NCBI GenBank assembly: GCA_028867675.1
Contig: JAGWGA010000009.1
Coordinates: 1 to 54,051 of the forward strand
Source: Nitrososphaerota archaeon
GTDB lineage: Archaea; Thermoproteota; Nitrososphaeria; Nitrososphaerales; Nitrosopumilaceae
Length of the DNA stretch: 54,051 nucleotides
Reading direction: 5' to 3'
Shown here piece by piece: positions 23,426-32,584 of the stretch; position 1 is the first letter of the stretch; each line of letters starts with the position of its first letter. The translations under genes and the position numbers were made by a program. The notes under the pieces are model-generated. The model was not told where the DNA came from. It worked only from the letters and a program-made list of their open reading frames with translations, and searched no databases.

Positions 23426-23872
23426 GTGCCTATAGACCCAGACTTTCCAAAAAATCATCAAGCTCTTGAAAAATTCAAAGATCCGTTAAGCGAAAATTAT
23501 CATCTAGTTTGGGGTCCAGGACGTCTTGCTGAAGCAGCATCTGATCCTAAAGTAAAAACTGACTATCAATCTATAGGTGAAGAGATAAAACCAATGGGAG
23601 TACATGGAACTTTTGTAGCTGTAGATTGGGATTCCTGTGTTGCAGATGGGATCTGTTTACTAAGTTGTCCTGTCAAGGTTTTTGAATGGTACAAAAATCC
23701 TGGTGAAACAGGCAGAAATGATAGAAAAGATTACACTGACAAGGCAAATCCCGTTAAAGAAGCTGATTGTATTTGGTGCATGGCTTGTGTTGAAGTTTGT
23801 CCTACAAAGGCAATCAAAGTAGATCAACTAAATCAGGATTTTCATGAAAAAGAGATTGCAAAATTTGCTTAG
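23426..23872 (+). CDS. Zinc-type 7Fe ferredoxin, paralog 1
   Basis: A 148-residue ferredoxin with the long N-terminal extension of the Sulfolobus zinc-containing type. The first cluster motif is Cys-Val-Ala-Asp-Gly-Ile-Cys-x3-Cys-Pro, where Asp in place of the second Cys suggests a 3Fe-4S cluster; the second, Cys-Ile-Trp-Cys-Met-Ala-Cys-x3-Cys-Pro, binds 4Fe-4S. His11, His26 and His60 are possible zinc ligands, but the residue matching the Sulfolobus zinc ligand Asp76 is Asn here (Lys-Ala-Asn-Pro). It carries electrons for 2-oxoacid oxidoreductases and similar enzymes. Confidence 0.9.
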   Translation: MPIDPDFPKNHQALEKFKDPLSENYHLVWGPGRLAEAASDPKVKTDYQSIGEEIKPMGVHGTFVAVDWDSCVADGICLLSCPVKVFEWYKNPGETGRNDRKDYTDKANPVKEADCIWCMACVEVCPTKAIKVDQLNQDFHEKEIAKFA

Positions 23873-23883
23873 TTTTGTCTAGG

Positions 23884-23892
23884 TTTAAATAA
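23884..23892 (+). promoter_or_regulatory. TATA box of ferredoxin 2
   Basis: TTTAAATAA again, centre 26 bases before the ATG at 23914; the same sequence and spacing as for the paralog upstream, again implying a leaderless mRNA and a separate transcript. Confidence 0.65.
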
Positions 23893-24447
<555 letters not shown>

Positions 24448-24556
24448 AATTTTTCGTCCCTTTTCTTTTTCTTATTATGCATACCTACGGATGTCTAAAA
24501 TTCTAAAAAATCTGTAATCTTAAACAAATTTTAACAAGTCCTTACAAAAAAAAGTT

Positions 24557-24640
24557 GCAGAGGTCGCCTAGCCCGGCATGGCGTGGGCCTTGAGAGCCTA
24601 TGTGCGCAAGCACGCGGGGGTTCAAATCCCTCTCTCTGCG
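24557..24640 (+). tRNA. tRNA-Ser (anticodon TGA)
   Basis: An 84-base class II tRNA: acceptor GCAGAGG with TCTCTGC, anticodon stem TGGGC/GCCTA with loop CTTGAGA, a long variable arm (GTGCGCAAGCAC), T-loop TTCAAAT, discriminator G. No intron, no encoded CCA. Confidence 0.95.
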
Positions 24641-24643
24641 CTA

Positions 24644-25597
24644 TTATTTTTCTATATTGCCAATTTCTGCAAGCAAGGCAGAAAGCTGAATCTCTGGATT
24701 GGCTCCTATGATTAATCTGTAATCATATTTTGCTATGGCCTCTAAAATCTCTGATAAATGTGCTATCTTAATTCTATAACATTCTTCATTGAGGTATTTC
24801 AAAAAGTCTGATTCAGACATTCCATAAATCTTGATGAGTTCAATCATCTTGTTTCTAGCTTCTGAAAGTTTTCCACTAATTGCAAGTTTTAAAATCACAC
24901 TGACATCGCTTGTCTTGGAAAGTCCCGCCGAAGATTTTACATTCTCTTCATTTATTATTCCTACACTAGCAGTTGCCTGTAACATGTTTATCGAATGACG
25001 CATATCTCCTTCTGAATATTCATACAAAGTTTTCAAACCCTCCTCGTTATACTTTATCTTCTCTTTTTTACAAATTTCTTCTAAATGACTTGTAATGTCT
25101 TCTTCTGATATTCTTGTAAATTTAAAAACTGCACATCTACTTTGAAGAGGTTCTATGATTTTTGATATGTTATTTGCAATCATGATAAATCTACAATGTT
25201 TTGATGTATCTTCAATAATTCTTCTTAACGCAGTTTGAGCGTCTGCGGTCATCTCGTCAGCTTCATCTAAAATTACTAGTTTGAAAGGTATACTGGTATC
25301 TAAACCTGAAAATCTTGCAAATTTCTTTACCCTTTCTCTTACCATGTTGATGCCACGTTCGTCAGACGCATTCAATTCCAGAGTATATTCGCGCCACGAA
25401 TCTCCTAAAATTTCTCTTGCAAGACATAATGCAGTAGTTGTTTTACCAACTCCAGCTGAGCCGGAAAATAGCAGATGTGGCATTTCTGATGGATTTTTTA
25501 AAAGCGATCTTAGACTGCCAACTATCTCTTTCTGGTTTATTATTGATGAGATCTTTGTTGGACGGTATTTTTCAACCCACATCGAAGATTCAGTCAT
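24644..25597 (-). CDS. rfcS: Replication factor C small subunit
   Basis: A 317-residue AAA+ clamp-loader subunit that loads the PCNA ring. Walker A is Gly-Ser-Ala-Gly-Val-Gly-Lys-Thr-Thr (about 45-53), Walker B Val-Ile-Leu-Asp-Glu-Ala-Asp-Glu (about 107-114), the RFC box is Glu-Leu-Asn-Ala-Ser-Asp-Glu-Arg-Gly, and the SRC motif is Gln-Ser-Arg-Cys. The large subunit is elsewhere (46080), unlike archaea that pair them. It ends three bases after the convergent tRNA-Ser. Confidence 0.95.
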   Translation of the reverse strand: MTESSMWVEKYRPTKISSIINQKEIVGSLRSLLKNPSEMPHLLFSGSAGVGKTTTALCLAREILGDSWREYTLELNASDERGINMVRERVKKFARFSGLDTSIPFKLVILDEADEMTADAQTALRRIIEDTSKHCRFIMIANNISKIIEPLQSRCAVFKFTRISEEDITSHLEEICKKEKIKYNEEGLKTLYEYSEGDMRHSINMLQATASVGIINEENVKSSAGLSKTSDVSVILKLAISGKLSEARNKMIELIKIYGMSESDFLKYLNEECYRIKIAHLSEILEAIAKYDYRLIIGANPEIQLSALLAEIGNIEK

Positions 25598-25899
25598 AGG
25601 GACATACGACTTTCACTTACTAATAAAATTAAGTCTAGGAAATTGATTTAGTAAATTATTGCCATCGATCTTTAGCAGGTGATTGGGTATTACTATATGA
25701 CCCATTGTTATTATGATGAAAAAACACTTACATTGCTAGGATGATAATTCAAAGTCTCATGTTGAGTATGAAAGCAAGGATTTCAGTTATGAAGAAGCAT
25801 AAATTTGTACAAATAAAGTCTAGATCAAATGATCAGAGCAAATGGTTAACAGAATTGATCGATCGATCCCTTTAGTGGCCTGACGGAGGATCGAGTAAA
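25598..25899. other. Intergenic region between rfcS and GINS
   Basis: These 302 bases carry no open gene. They hold a weak box C/D-like unit at 25710-25770 (ATGATGA at 25713, CTAG at 25736, ATGATAA at 25741, TTGA at 25762) and a GATC-rich stretch at 25822-25894. An inverted repeat TCGATCC / GGATCGA (25863-25869 / 25888-25894) overlaps the GGAGG ribosome-binding site of the GINS gene. Both rfcS and GINS are transcribed away from it, so it also holds two promoters, which I cannot place with confidence. Confidence 0.4.
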
Positions 25900-26415
25900 T
25901 TGCACATATCAGAACTCATACAGGTACATAGCATAGGATATCGCTTACAGGATGTCAAAGTCAATTTTGTATATGACCTCAAAATAGATGCTCCAACTGT
26001 ATCCATAGAATCTAAACAAGGTGAGATTCTAAGTATCTCAAGATGGATAGCCGAAGTACTATCATCAGAAAAACTTGTTCAAGTACAAGACACGGATATG
26101 GTAGTAGCTTTGAAACAGGCAGTTATGAAAGAAAATGTGCAGGGAGATTTTGATCTTTCTACACTGGAATTAGACTTTTACATTAAAGTGAATTCATTCA
26201 CACAAAGACTTCCACAAGAAGATAGGGATAAAATAGAAAGTATGCTAAATTCTCTTATTCGTAAAAGACAAGGAAAAATAATTAGATTGGCTGATTCATC
26301 TAAAATGACAGCTGATTTAGCAAAAAAGTTAACAATCGAAGAACGTACCTTATTTGATTATATTCACAATAATAGTACTGAATTTAAAAAACAAATATTG
26401 GGTGATAAAAATTGA
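25900..26415 (+). CDS. GINS complex subunit
   Basis: A 171-residue replication protein placed directly before mcm, as is usual for archaeal GINS. It has the mixed beta/alpha N-terminus and a helical part with a conserved Gln-Arg-Leu-Pro-Gln-Glu-Asp-Arg stretch. GINS joins MCM to form the active replicative helicase. The start is TTG 25900, backed by GGAGGA at 25885-25890. The final bases overlap the mcm TTG start by four. Confidence 0.75.
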   Translation: MHISELIQVHSIGYRLQDVKVNFVYDLKIDAPTVSIESKQGEILSISRWIAEVLSSEKLVQVQDTDMVVALKQAVMKENVQGDFDLSTLELDFYIKVNSFTQRLPQEDRDKIESMLNSLIRKRQGKIIRLADSSKMTADLAKKLTIEERTLFDYIHNNSTEFKKQILGDKN

Positions 26416-28493
26416 CTGTACAATCTGAATCAATTTCAAAAAGTAAACTTCAGGATCAAGTAAAAGAATTTCTTAGTCAATTTAAAGACAAATCTGGTTC
26501 TTACAAATATGTTGATGAAATTGATCAAATGATGGCAAAAAAAACACAATACATCGTAGTTGATTACAACGACCTAGTATCATATCATGAAATTGAATCT
26601 GTTTTTAATGTTGATCCCGATGAAATTCTCAGAGCTTTTGGAGGTGCAATAAAAGATATTCTTAAAGAAAGGTTTCCACAATATGCAGAAAAAATTCGTC
26701 ATGATATTAGAGCAAGAATATCAAATTATCCATCTCAACGAAGTTTACGTGAAGTAAATGCTGAGGTAATTGGAAAAATGATCAGTGTGTCTGGAATGGT
26801 TGTAAGATCCTCTGAAATTAAACCGCTTGCAAAAGAACTAATTTACTTTTGTCCTGATAATCACAAGACTGTACGAGTTCAAGAAAAAGGTCTGGAATTT
26901 AAAGAACCGCTCAAATGTGATAATGGAAAATGTACTCATAGGGATCTTGAGATAAGTCCTGAACAAAGCAAGTTTATCGATTTTCAAATGGTTAGACTAC
27001 AAGAATTGCCAGAGGATCTACCTCCAGGACAATTACCTCATTATCTAGATGTCACAGTCTTGCAAGACCTAGTTGATAATGCAAGACCAGGAGATCGTAT
27101 CATTCTAACAGGAATTGTAAGAATTGAACAAGAACATATCCCTACTATGAGAGGAAAAAGTGGTATCTACAGATTAAGGATTCAAGGAAATAACATTGAA
27201 TTTCATCGTGGCCGTGGAAATAAGGCTTCAAGAAGTACAGAAAGAGAAGAAATCTCTCCTGATGAAGAAAGAATAATCAAATCACTTGTCAAAAATCCAG
27301 ATATTTATGATAGACTCATTGCTTCGTTTGCACCTCATGTAAGTGGACATGATATAATCAAAGAAGCTATCTTGTTGTTGATTGTAGGATCAACTCAAAA
27401 AATTCTTGCTGATGGTGCTAAAATCCGTGGTGATATCAACGTCTTTCTGGTAGGTGATCCAGGTACAGCAAAAAGTGAGATGTTAAAATTCTGTGCAAGA
27501 ATTGCTCCTAGAGGACTTTATACATCTGGAAGAGGTTCAACAGCTGCAGGTCTTACTGCTGCAGTTGTAAGGGATAAAATTGGTATAATGATGCTTGAAG
27601 CAGGTGCTGTTGTTTTAGGAGATCAGGGTCTTGTCTGTATAGATGAATTTGATAAAATGAAACCAGAAGATAGAAGTGCATTACATGAAACAATGGAACA
27701 ACAATCCGTAAGCATAGCAAAAGGTGGAATTGTCGCAACATTGAATGCAAGAACATCAATTCTGGCTGCTGCAAACCCTATGTATGGAAAATATGATCCT
27801 TTCAAGAATATTACAGAGAACGTCAACCTGCCAGTTCCACTTCTAACACGATTTGATCTTATCTTTGTTGTACGAGATATTCCGTCAAAAGAAAAAGATA
27901 CTAGAATAGCACGACACATATTGAATCTACACAGGGTTTCAGGAACTGATACAAAATCGCTAATTGATGTAGATATTCTTACAAAATATTTGTCATATGC
28001 AAAGAGAACTGATCCAAATCTCACTCCAGAAGCAGAAGATAAAATTCTAAACTATTACATGACTATGAGAAATGTGGAATCTGAAGGAATGATAACTGTA
28101 ACACCTAGACAACTTGAGGGACTTGTAAGATTAGCCACAGCAAGAGCTAGATTATTGATGAAAACACAAGTTGATGGTGAAGATGCAGAAAGAGCCATCT
28201 TTCTAATTCAGAGTATGCTACAAGATGCAGGAGTTGATGTAAACACTGGAAAAGTTGATCTTGGAGTACTTCAGGGACGTCCTCACAGCGAGGTCTCAAA
28301 AATGCAATTGTTTATGGATGTGATGAAGTCGCTTGAGGGAGATGAAAAGAGACCTGTTGAAGAAAAGACATTTGTCAAAGAATTAGTCAAGACAGGTAAA
28401 TTCACAGAAGAAGATGCAAGAAAGTACATCAAAAAATTGCAAAGAGAGTCAGCTATTTATGAATCAAAACCTGGTCATTATAACCGGGTATGA
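26412..28493 (+). CDS. mcm: Replicative DNA helicase MCM
   Basis: A 693-residue MCM: an N-terminal domain with a zinc-binding region (Cys at about 149, then a Cys-x4-Cys pair near 170-175) and an AAA+ core with Walker A Gly-Asp-Pro-Gly-Thr-Ala-Lys-Ser (about 350-357), Walker B Leu-Val-Cys-Ile-Asp-Glu-Phe-Asp (about 408-415) and the arginine finger in Leu-Leu-Thr-Arg-Phe-Asp. A C-terminal winged helix ends the protein. The start is TTG after GGTGA, overlapping GINS by four bases; the end overlaps the helicase gene by four. Confidence 0.96.
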   Translation: MTVQSESISKSKLQDQVKEFLSQFKDKSGSYKYVDEIDQMMAKKTQYIVVDYNDLVSYHEIESVFNVDPDEILRAFGGAIKDILKERFPQYAEKIRHDIRARISNYPSQRSLREVNAEVIGKMISVSGMVVRSSEIKPLAKELIYFCPDNHKTVRVQEKGLEFKEPLKCDNGKCTHRDLEISPEQSKFIDFQMVRLQELPEDLPPGQLPHYLDVTVLQDLVDNARPGDRIILTGIVRIEQEHIPTMRGKSGIYRLRIQGNNIEFHRGRGNKASRSTEREEISPDEERIIKSLVKNPDIYDRLIASFAPHVSGHDIIKEAILLLIVGSTQKILADGAKIRGDINVFLVGDPGTAKSEMLKFCARIAPRGLYTSGRGSTAAGLTAAVVRDKIGIMMLEAGAVVLGDQGLVCIDEFDKMKPEDRSALHETMEQQSVSIAKGGIVATLNARTSILAAANPMYGKYDPFKNITENVNLPVPLLTRFDLIFVVRDIPSKEKDTRIARHILNLHRVSGTDTKSLIDVDILTKYLSYAKRTDPNLTPEAEDKILNYYMTMRNVESEGMITVTPRQLEGLVRLATARARLLMKTQVDGEDAERAIFLIQSMLQDAGVDVNTGKVDLGVLQGRPHSEVSKMQLFMDVMKSLEGDEKRPVEEKTFVKELVKTGKFTEEDARKYIKKLQRESAIYESKPGHYNRV

Positions 28494-30613
28494 AAATAGA
28501 GCAGCTAGATATTCCTCCCTCAGCAATTGAGTTATTACAAAAAAATGGATATGTAAATCTGTACCCTCCTCAGGAAAAAACAGTCAAAGCTGGACTGCTT
28601 GAAGGAAAAAGTATTCTTGTTTCTGCTCCAACTGCAAGTGGTAAGACATTACTTGCAATGCTTGCAATAGTAAAACATCTATCTGAAAAAAAAGGTAAAA
28701 TAGTATATCTTAGTCCTCTGAAGGCATTAGCATCAGAAAAATTCAACGAATTTAAAAAACTTGATTCTCTTGATTTTGGAAAAAATCTGAAAATTCAGAT
28801 ATCAACAGGTGATTTTGACATATCTGACAAAACCCTCAGTCAAAATGATATTCTTGTATTGACAAATGAAAAAATGGATTCTATAATACGACAAGGTGCA
28901 GAATGGATAGATGAAATAAGTCTTGTAATTGCTGACGAAGTTCATTTGTTAGGTGATGATGATAGAGGTCCTACTCTTGAAATTGTGCTTACAAAACTAA
29001 AGCTGTTGCCACAAAAACCACAAATACTTGCTCTTAGTGCTACAGTTACAAACGCTGATGAAATTGCTAATTGGCTAGAATGTAAACTTGTGCATAGTGA
29101 ATGGAGACCAGTTCCATTATCTGAAGGAGTTTATGATCAAGGTATAGTTACCATGCATGACAGAAAAAAATTTGAAATTGAAACAAGTATTCGAGGTTCC
29201 CCGGTTGACTTGGGATTAGATTCTTTGAAAAATGGGGGTCAGGCCATTTTATTTGCAGAAACAAGGGCTCGTTCTGTATCACTTGCAACTAAGGCTTCTG
29301 ATGCAGTATCCAAGACTCTAAGCCGCGAAGAAAAAGAATCATTAGGAAATCTATCTAAAAAAATCCTTGATGAGAATGAGAATACTGAACTTGTTAAAAC
29401 CTTGGCAACTCTTGTTAAAAATGGAGTGGCATTTCATCATGCTGGTCTTAATCCAAACTGTAGAGATTTGATTGAATCTGAATTTAGAAATAAAAAAATA
29501 AAAATTCTGGCATCCACTCCAACCTTAGCTGCAGGAGTAAATCTTCCAGCAAGAAGAGTAGTTATTGCTAATGTGACTAGATTTGATGCAAAATATGGTG
29601 CAAACAAACCAATTAGCATACTTGAGTATAAGCAACTATGCGGTCGCGCAGGAAGACCACAATATGATGAATATGGAGAAGCAATCATTGTTTGTACCTC
29701 TAATAGTGAGGAAATTTTTGATTATTATATCAATGGAACCCCAGAACCAATCACTTCAAAGCTTACTGGAGACAAAGCATTAAGAATTCATCTTCTTAGC
29801 TTTGTATCTACAAATCCTGGTATCAAAGGTGAAGATATAGTGGATTTTTTTTCAAAAACGCTTTCGGGTTCTCAAGAAAGAGAAAGCACAATAAAATTCC
29901 ATATTCAAATTGCTCTGAGATACTTAGAATCAGAAGAACTTGTAAAACAAAAAGGAAATAGGTTCATTGCAACAGACTTTGGCAAAAAAACTTCTACGCT
30001 GTACATAGATCCTTTGACTGCAGTTCTATTTAGAAGATCATTGGAAAAGATCACATCACAAGGACACACTCTTGGTTTGTTACATCTAATTACAATATCT
30101 GAAGATTTTTTTCCAAAGTTTTCACTAAGAAACAAAGATTATGAACTTGTAGGTACTCTGATTGAAAATTATGCTGATCAATTAATAGACATTATATCAG
30201 AGTATGATTGTAATCGAAGTCTTCTCGCATTGCATGCTTGGATAAATGAATCAAGTGAAATATTTCTCTCTGATAACTTTGGTATCGAATCTGGTGATAT
30301 GTACCGAATGGTTGAAACTGGAGACTGGCTAATTCATGCCCTCTATGAGATAGCAAAACTAGAAAAAAAAGATGAAGCCCTAAATGAGATTGATTCTTTG
30401 AGGTCGAGAATAAAGTATGGAATCAAAGAAGAACTTGTTGATCTAGTACGAATAAAAGGAATTGGAAGAGTTAGAGCCCGAATACTCTTCAAAAATGGTA
30501 TAAAAACAACACAAGATCTCACTGAAATATCTGCAGAAAAACTCTCAAAAATAGATAAGATAGGGCCAGTTATTGCAGAAAACATAAAGACACATCTAAA
30601 AAAGATAAGATAA
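28490..30613 (+). CDS. hel308: Hel308-type DNA helicase
   Basis: A 707-residue Ski2-like superfamily 2 helicase: Walker A Ala-Pro-Thr-Ala-Ser-Gly-Lys-Thr (about 41-48), Asp-Glu-Val-His (about 149-152), motif III Leu-Ser-Ala-Thr-Val, motif VI Gln-Leu-Cys-Gly-Arg-Ala-Gly-Arg. A winged-helix and ratchet part follow, with a C-terminal helix-hairpin-helix (Gly-Ile-Gly-Arg-Val-Arg-Ala-Arg). Hel308 unwinds lagging strands at stalled forks. Overlapping ATGA with mcm puts it in the replication operon. Confidence 0.93.
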   Translation: MKIEQLDIPPSAIELLQKNGYVNLYPPQEKTVKAGLLEGKSILVSAPTASGKTLLAMLAIVKHLSEKKGKIVYLSPLKALASEKFNEFKKLDSLDFGKNLKIQISTGDFDISDKTLSQNDILVLTNEKMDSIIRQGAEWIDEISLVIADEVHLLGDDDRGPTLEIVLTKLKLLPQKPQILALSATVTNADEIANWLECKLVHSEWRPVPLSEGVYDQGIVTMHDRKKFEIETSIRGSPVDLGLDSLKNGGQAILFAETRARSVSLATKASDAVSKTLSREEKESLGNLSKKILDENENTELVKTLATLVKNGVAFHHAGLNPNCRDLIESEFRNKKIKILASTPTLAAGVNLPARRVVIANVTRFDAKYGANKPISILEYKQLCGRAGRPQYDEYGEAIIVCTSNSEEIFDYYINGTPEPITSKLTGDKALRIHLLSFVSTNPGIKGEDIVDFFSKTLSGSQERESTIKFHIQIALRYLESEELVKQKGNRFIATDFGKKTSTLYIDPLTAVLFRRSLEKITSQGHTLGLLHLITISEDFFPKFSLRNKDYELVGTLIENYADQLIDIISEYDCNRSLLALHAWINESSEIFLSDNFGIESGDMYRMVETGDWLIHALYEIAKLEKKDEALNEIDSLRSRIKYGIKEELVDLVRIKGIGRVRARILFKNGIKTTQDLTEISAEKLSKIDKIGPVIAENIKTHLKKIR

Positions 30614-31605
30614 TGCTGGATAAGACAATCGTAGGAATACTGATTTCAGCAATTGCGTTTGTTACTGTTTATGTAATTACTCCAGGCCTGATTAATATCC
30701 TAACAAAGAGAAACATGGTTGTAAAAGACTTCAACAAACCAACTGCAATAATGGTTGCTCGTCCTGGTGGACCATCTATTCTTGCAGGAATTTTAGCCTC
30801 AGAATTTGCTCTCTATGCATTTTTCCCATCTAATGAAATATTGGCAATCATTATCACAACTTCACTTGCATTTCTTGTAGGTTTTGCCGATGATAGAAAA
30901 GTGCTTGGTGGCTGGTTCAAACCTTTAGCTCTTGCAGGTTCTGCAGCACCTATTATTCTATTGGGAGTTTATTATCCACATCTTGCATTTCCATTATTTG
31001 GTTCAGTCAGTATTCCTGAACTTTATCTGGGATTGATAATTTTCATGATTCCTGTTATGGGAAATTCCATAAACTCTATTGATGTACTAAATGGTGTTGC
31101 AAGTGGGTTTATGACAATTGCAAGTTTTGCACTTACAATTTGTCTTTTCATTGTTCATAATTATGATATTGCATTAGCAAGTCTGCCTCTTGGGTTTGTC
31201 TCTCTTGCGTTTTATAAATATCACAAAGTTCCAAGTAGAATATTTCCAGGAGATTCTGGCGCACTAACTCTTGGAGCAATGTATGGTACATTGGCAATTG
31301 TAGGACATGTTGAGGTTATTGCAGCCATTGCTTTACTTCCTGCAGTGATAAACTCTTTCCTGTTTCTTTCTAGTGTAAAACGAATAATTGAACATAGGCA
31401 AATTAAAGCAAAGCCTGTAGTTCACACAGAAGATTTTAGGTTAATGGCAAGCGATGACAAATCTGCACCAGTAACTCTTGTGAGGTTGATTTTAGCCACT
31501 GGACCTATGACCGAAAAGCAAGTAGGCTTTGTAATTTTTAGATTGGCCCTATTTTCTGCTGCATTAGCAATCATCACTGCTTTTATGATGGGGATAAAAA
31601 TATGA
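30613..31605 (+). CDS. GlcNAc-1-phosphate transferase (AglH/GPT type)
   Basis: A 330-residue polytopic membrane enzyme of glycosyltransferase family 4 (MraY/GPT). Seen: Gly-Phe-Ala-Asp-Asp-Arg-Lys (acidic metal motif, about 90-96), Met-Gly-Asn-Ser-Ile-Asn-Ser-Ile-Asp-Val-Leu-Asn-Gly (about 149-161), and Phe-Pro-Gly-Asp-Ser-Gly-Ala (about 211-217). It should transfer GlcNAc-phosphate or a related sugar onto dolichyl phosphate, the first step of N-glycan assembly. Start shares one base with the helicase stop. Confidence 0.88.
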   Translation: MLDKTIVGILISAIAFVTVYVITPGLINILTKRNMVVKDFNKPTAIMVARPGGPSILAGILASEFALYAFFPSNEILAIIITTSLAFLVGFADDRKVLGGWFKPLALAGSAAPIILLGVYYPHLAFPLFGSVSIPELYLGLIIFMIPVMGNSINSIDVLNGVASGFMTIASFALTICLFIVHNYDIALASLPLGFVSLAFYKYHKVPSRIFPGDSGALTLGAMYGTLAIVGHVEVIAAIALLPAVINSFLFLSSVKRIIEHRQIKAKPVVHTEDFRLMASDDKSAPVTLVRLILATGPMTEKQVGFVIFRLALFSAALAIITAFMMGIKI

Positions 31606-31835
31606 AAGGAACCCCTATCTTTTTCTACATTTTTGTAATGTGGGCATTGATAATTGGTGGTGGAGGATTACTTGTTTCAATTATTGCACCACTTTCAATT
31701 CATGGATTTGGAAAACTCGATAGTTTGATAGATTCTGTAGTAAAAGCAGGCATTGCAATGGTACTTGTGGTACTTTGGATTTTGGTAATGTCAAAAATAA
31801 AGAACTGGATTTTTCACAAACAAATTAGTCACTAA
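31602..31835 (+). CDS. Small two-helix membrane protein
   Basis: A 77-residue protein with two transmembrane helices (about 6-30 and 43-63) and a short basic tail. It overlaps the transferase gene by ATGA and is last in the run, so it may be a small helper of that membrane enzyme. No family is recognised. Its stop overlaps the end of the convergent acetyltransferase gene by four bases. Confidence 0.55.
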   Translation: MKGTPIFFYIFVMWALIIGGGGLLVSIIAPLSIHGFGKLDSLIDSVVKAGIAMVLVVLWILVMSKIKNWIFHKQISH

Positions 31836-32308
31836 CTTTCTTCCCAGTTCTTCTTTTTCTTATCATATTCTTCTCTAGAATACTTGACTTTGGCTGGAAC
31901 TCCAACTACCACACAATTGGGTGGAACATCTTTTGTTACTACTGCTCCCATTGCTACAACGCTGTTTTTTCCTATTTTGACTCCTGCCTTTATGACTGCT
32001 CTTGAGCCAATTACTGCACCATCTTCTATGGTAACTCCAATCATCTTTTTACTTGCAGGATATGGGTCATTAGTTAATGCAGCAGCTGGACCTATGAAGA
32101 CATTTTTTCCAATTACTGAAAGCGGTGGTATGTAGACAAGCCCCTCTATCATTGTATTCTCACCTATCTTTACATTGTAATCGACATGTGCAAGAGATCC
32201 AATCTTGACATTATCTCCAATCTCCGCATTGTCTCCTACATAAGCAAAATGCCATATCCTGACATTTTTTCCAAGTTTTGCCTTTTCAGAAATAAAATTT
32301 GTTACCAT
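31832..32308 (-). CDS. Hexapeptide-repeat acetyltransferase (WbpD/WlbB-like)
   Basis: A 158-residue left-handed beta-helix protein with repeated Ile/Val-Gly-x-x-x-x units, for example Val-Gly-Asp-Asn-Ala-Glu-Ile-Gly-Asp-Asn-Val-Lys-Ile-Gly, and the C-terminal Val-Pro-Pro-Asn-Cys-Val-Val-Val-Gly-Val-Pro-Ala-Lys typical of sugar N-acetyltransferases. The nearby nucleotide-sugar oxidoreductase suggests the WbpB/WbpD pair that makes 3-acetamido sugars from UDP-GlcNAc derivatives. The matching aminotransferase is not evident here. Confidence 0.8.
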   Translation of the reverse strand: MVTNFISEKAKLGKNVRIWHFAYVGDNAEIGDNVKIGSLAHVDYNVKIGENTMIEGLVYIPPLSVIGKNVFIGPAAALTNDPYPASKKMIGVTIEDGAVIGSRAVIKAGVKIGKNSVVAMGAVVTKDVPPNCVVVGVPAKVKYSREEYDKKKKNWEES

Positions 32309-32314
32309 TTTTTA

Positions 32315-32584
32315 TCACAAGTGCCATGGAACACCTTTTGAAAAAATCTTTTCAGGCAAAGTATTTTTGTATTTATTTAAAAATTCGATATCTTGATTCT
32401 TGTCTCTTAATTCATCTGGCAACATTATGGGAATTTCCTCAATTATTGGGTAATATCTTGAACACTTTGAGCAAAATATTACACCTTCGGAAACAATTTC
32501 CTCTTTTGTAGTAAATTCTAAAAGCTCAAGAGGAAAATATTTGTCTATTGGACACGCAAGTATCTCCATTAATTTTCTATTCAT
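32315..32584 (-). CDS. Trm112-like zinc protein
   Basis: An 89-residue protein of the Trm112/UPF0434 family: Leu-Met-Glu-Ile-Leu-Ala-Cys-Pro-Ile-Asp-Lys near the start, then Ile-Phe-Cys-Ser-Lys-Cys-Ser-Arg-Tyr-Tyr-Pro-Ile-Ile-Glu-Glu-Ile-Pro. Trm112 activates several RNA and protein methyltransferases. It overlaps the oxidoreductase gene by four bases, so it is made with sugar genes although its role is probably general. Confidence 0.8.
   Translation of the reverse strand: MNRKLMEILACPIDKYFPLELLEFTTKEEIVSEGVIFCSKCSRYYPIIEEIPIMLPDELRDKNQDIEFLNKYKNTLPEKIFSKGVPWHL

Noticed and set aside
25598-25899. Replication origin next to GINS and MCM
   Set aside because: No cdc6 gene and no repeated origin-box-like sequence is present; the GATC cluster alone is not enough.
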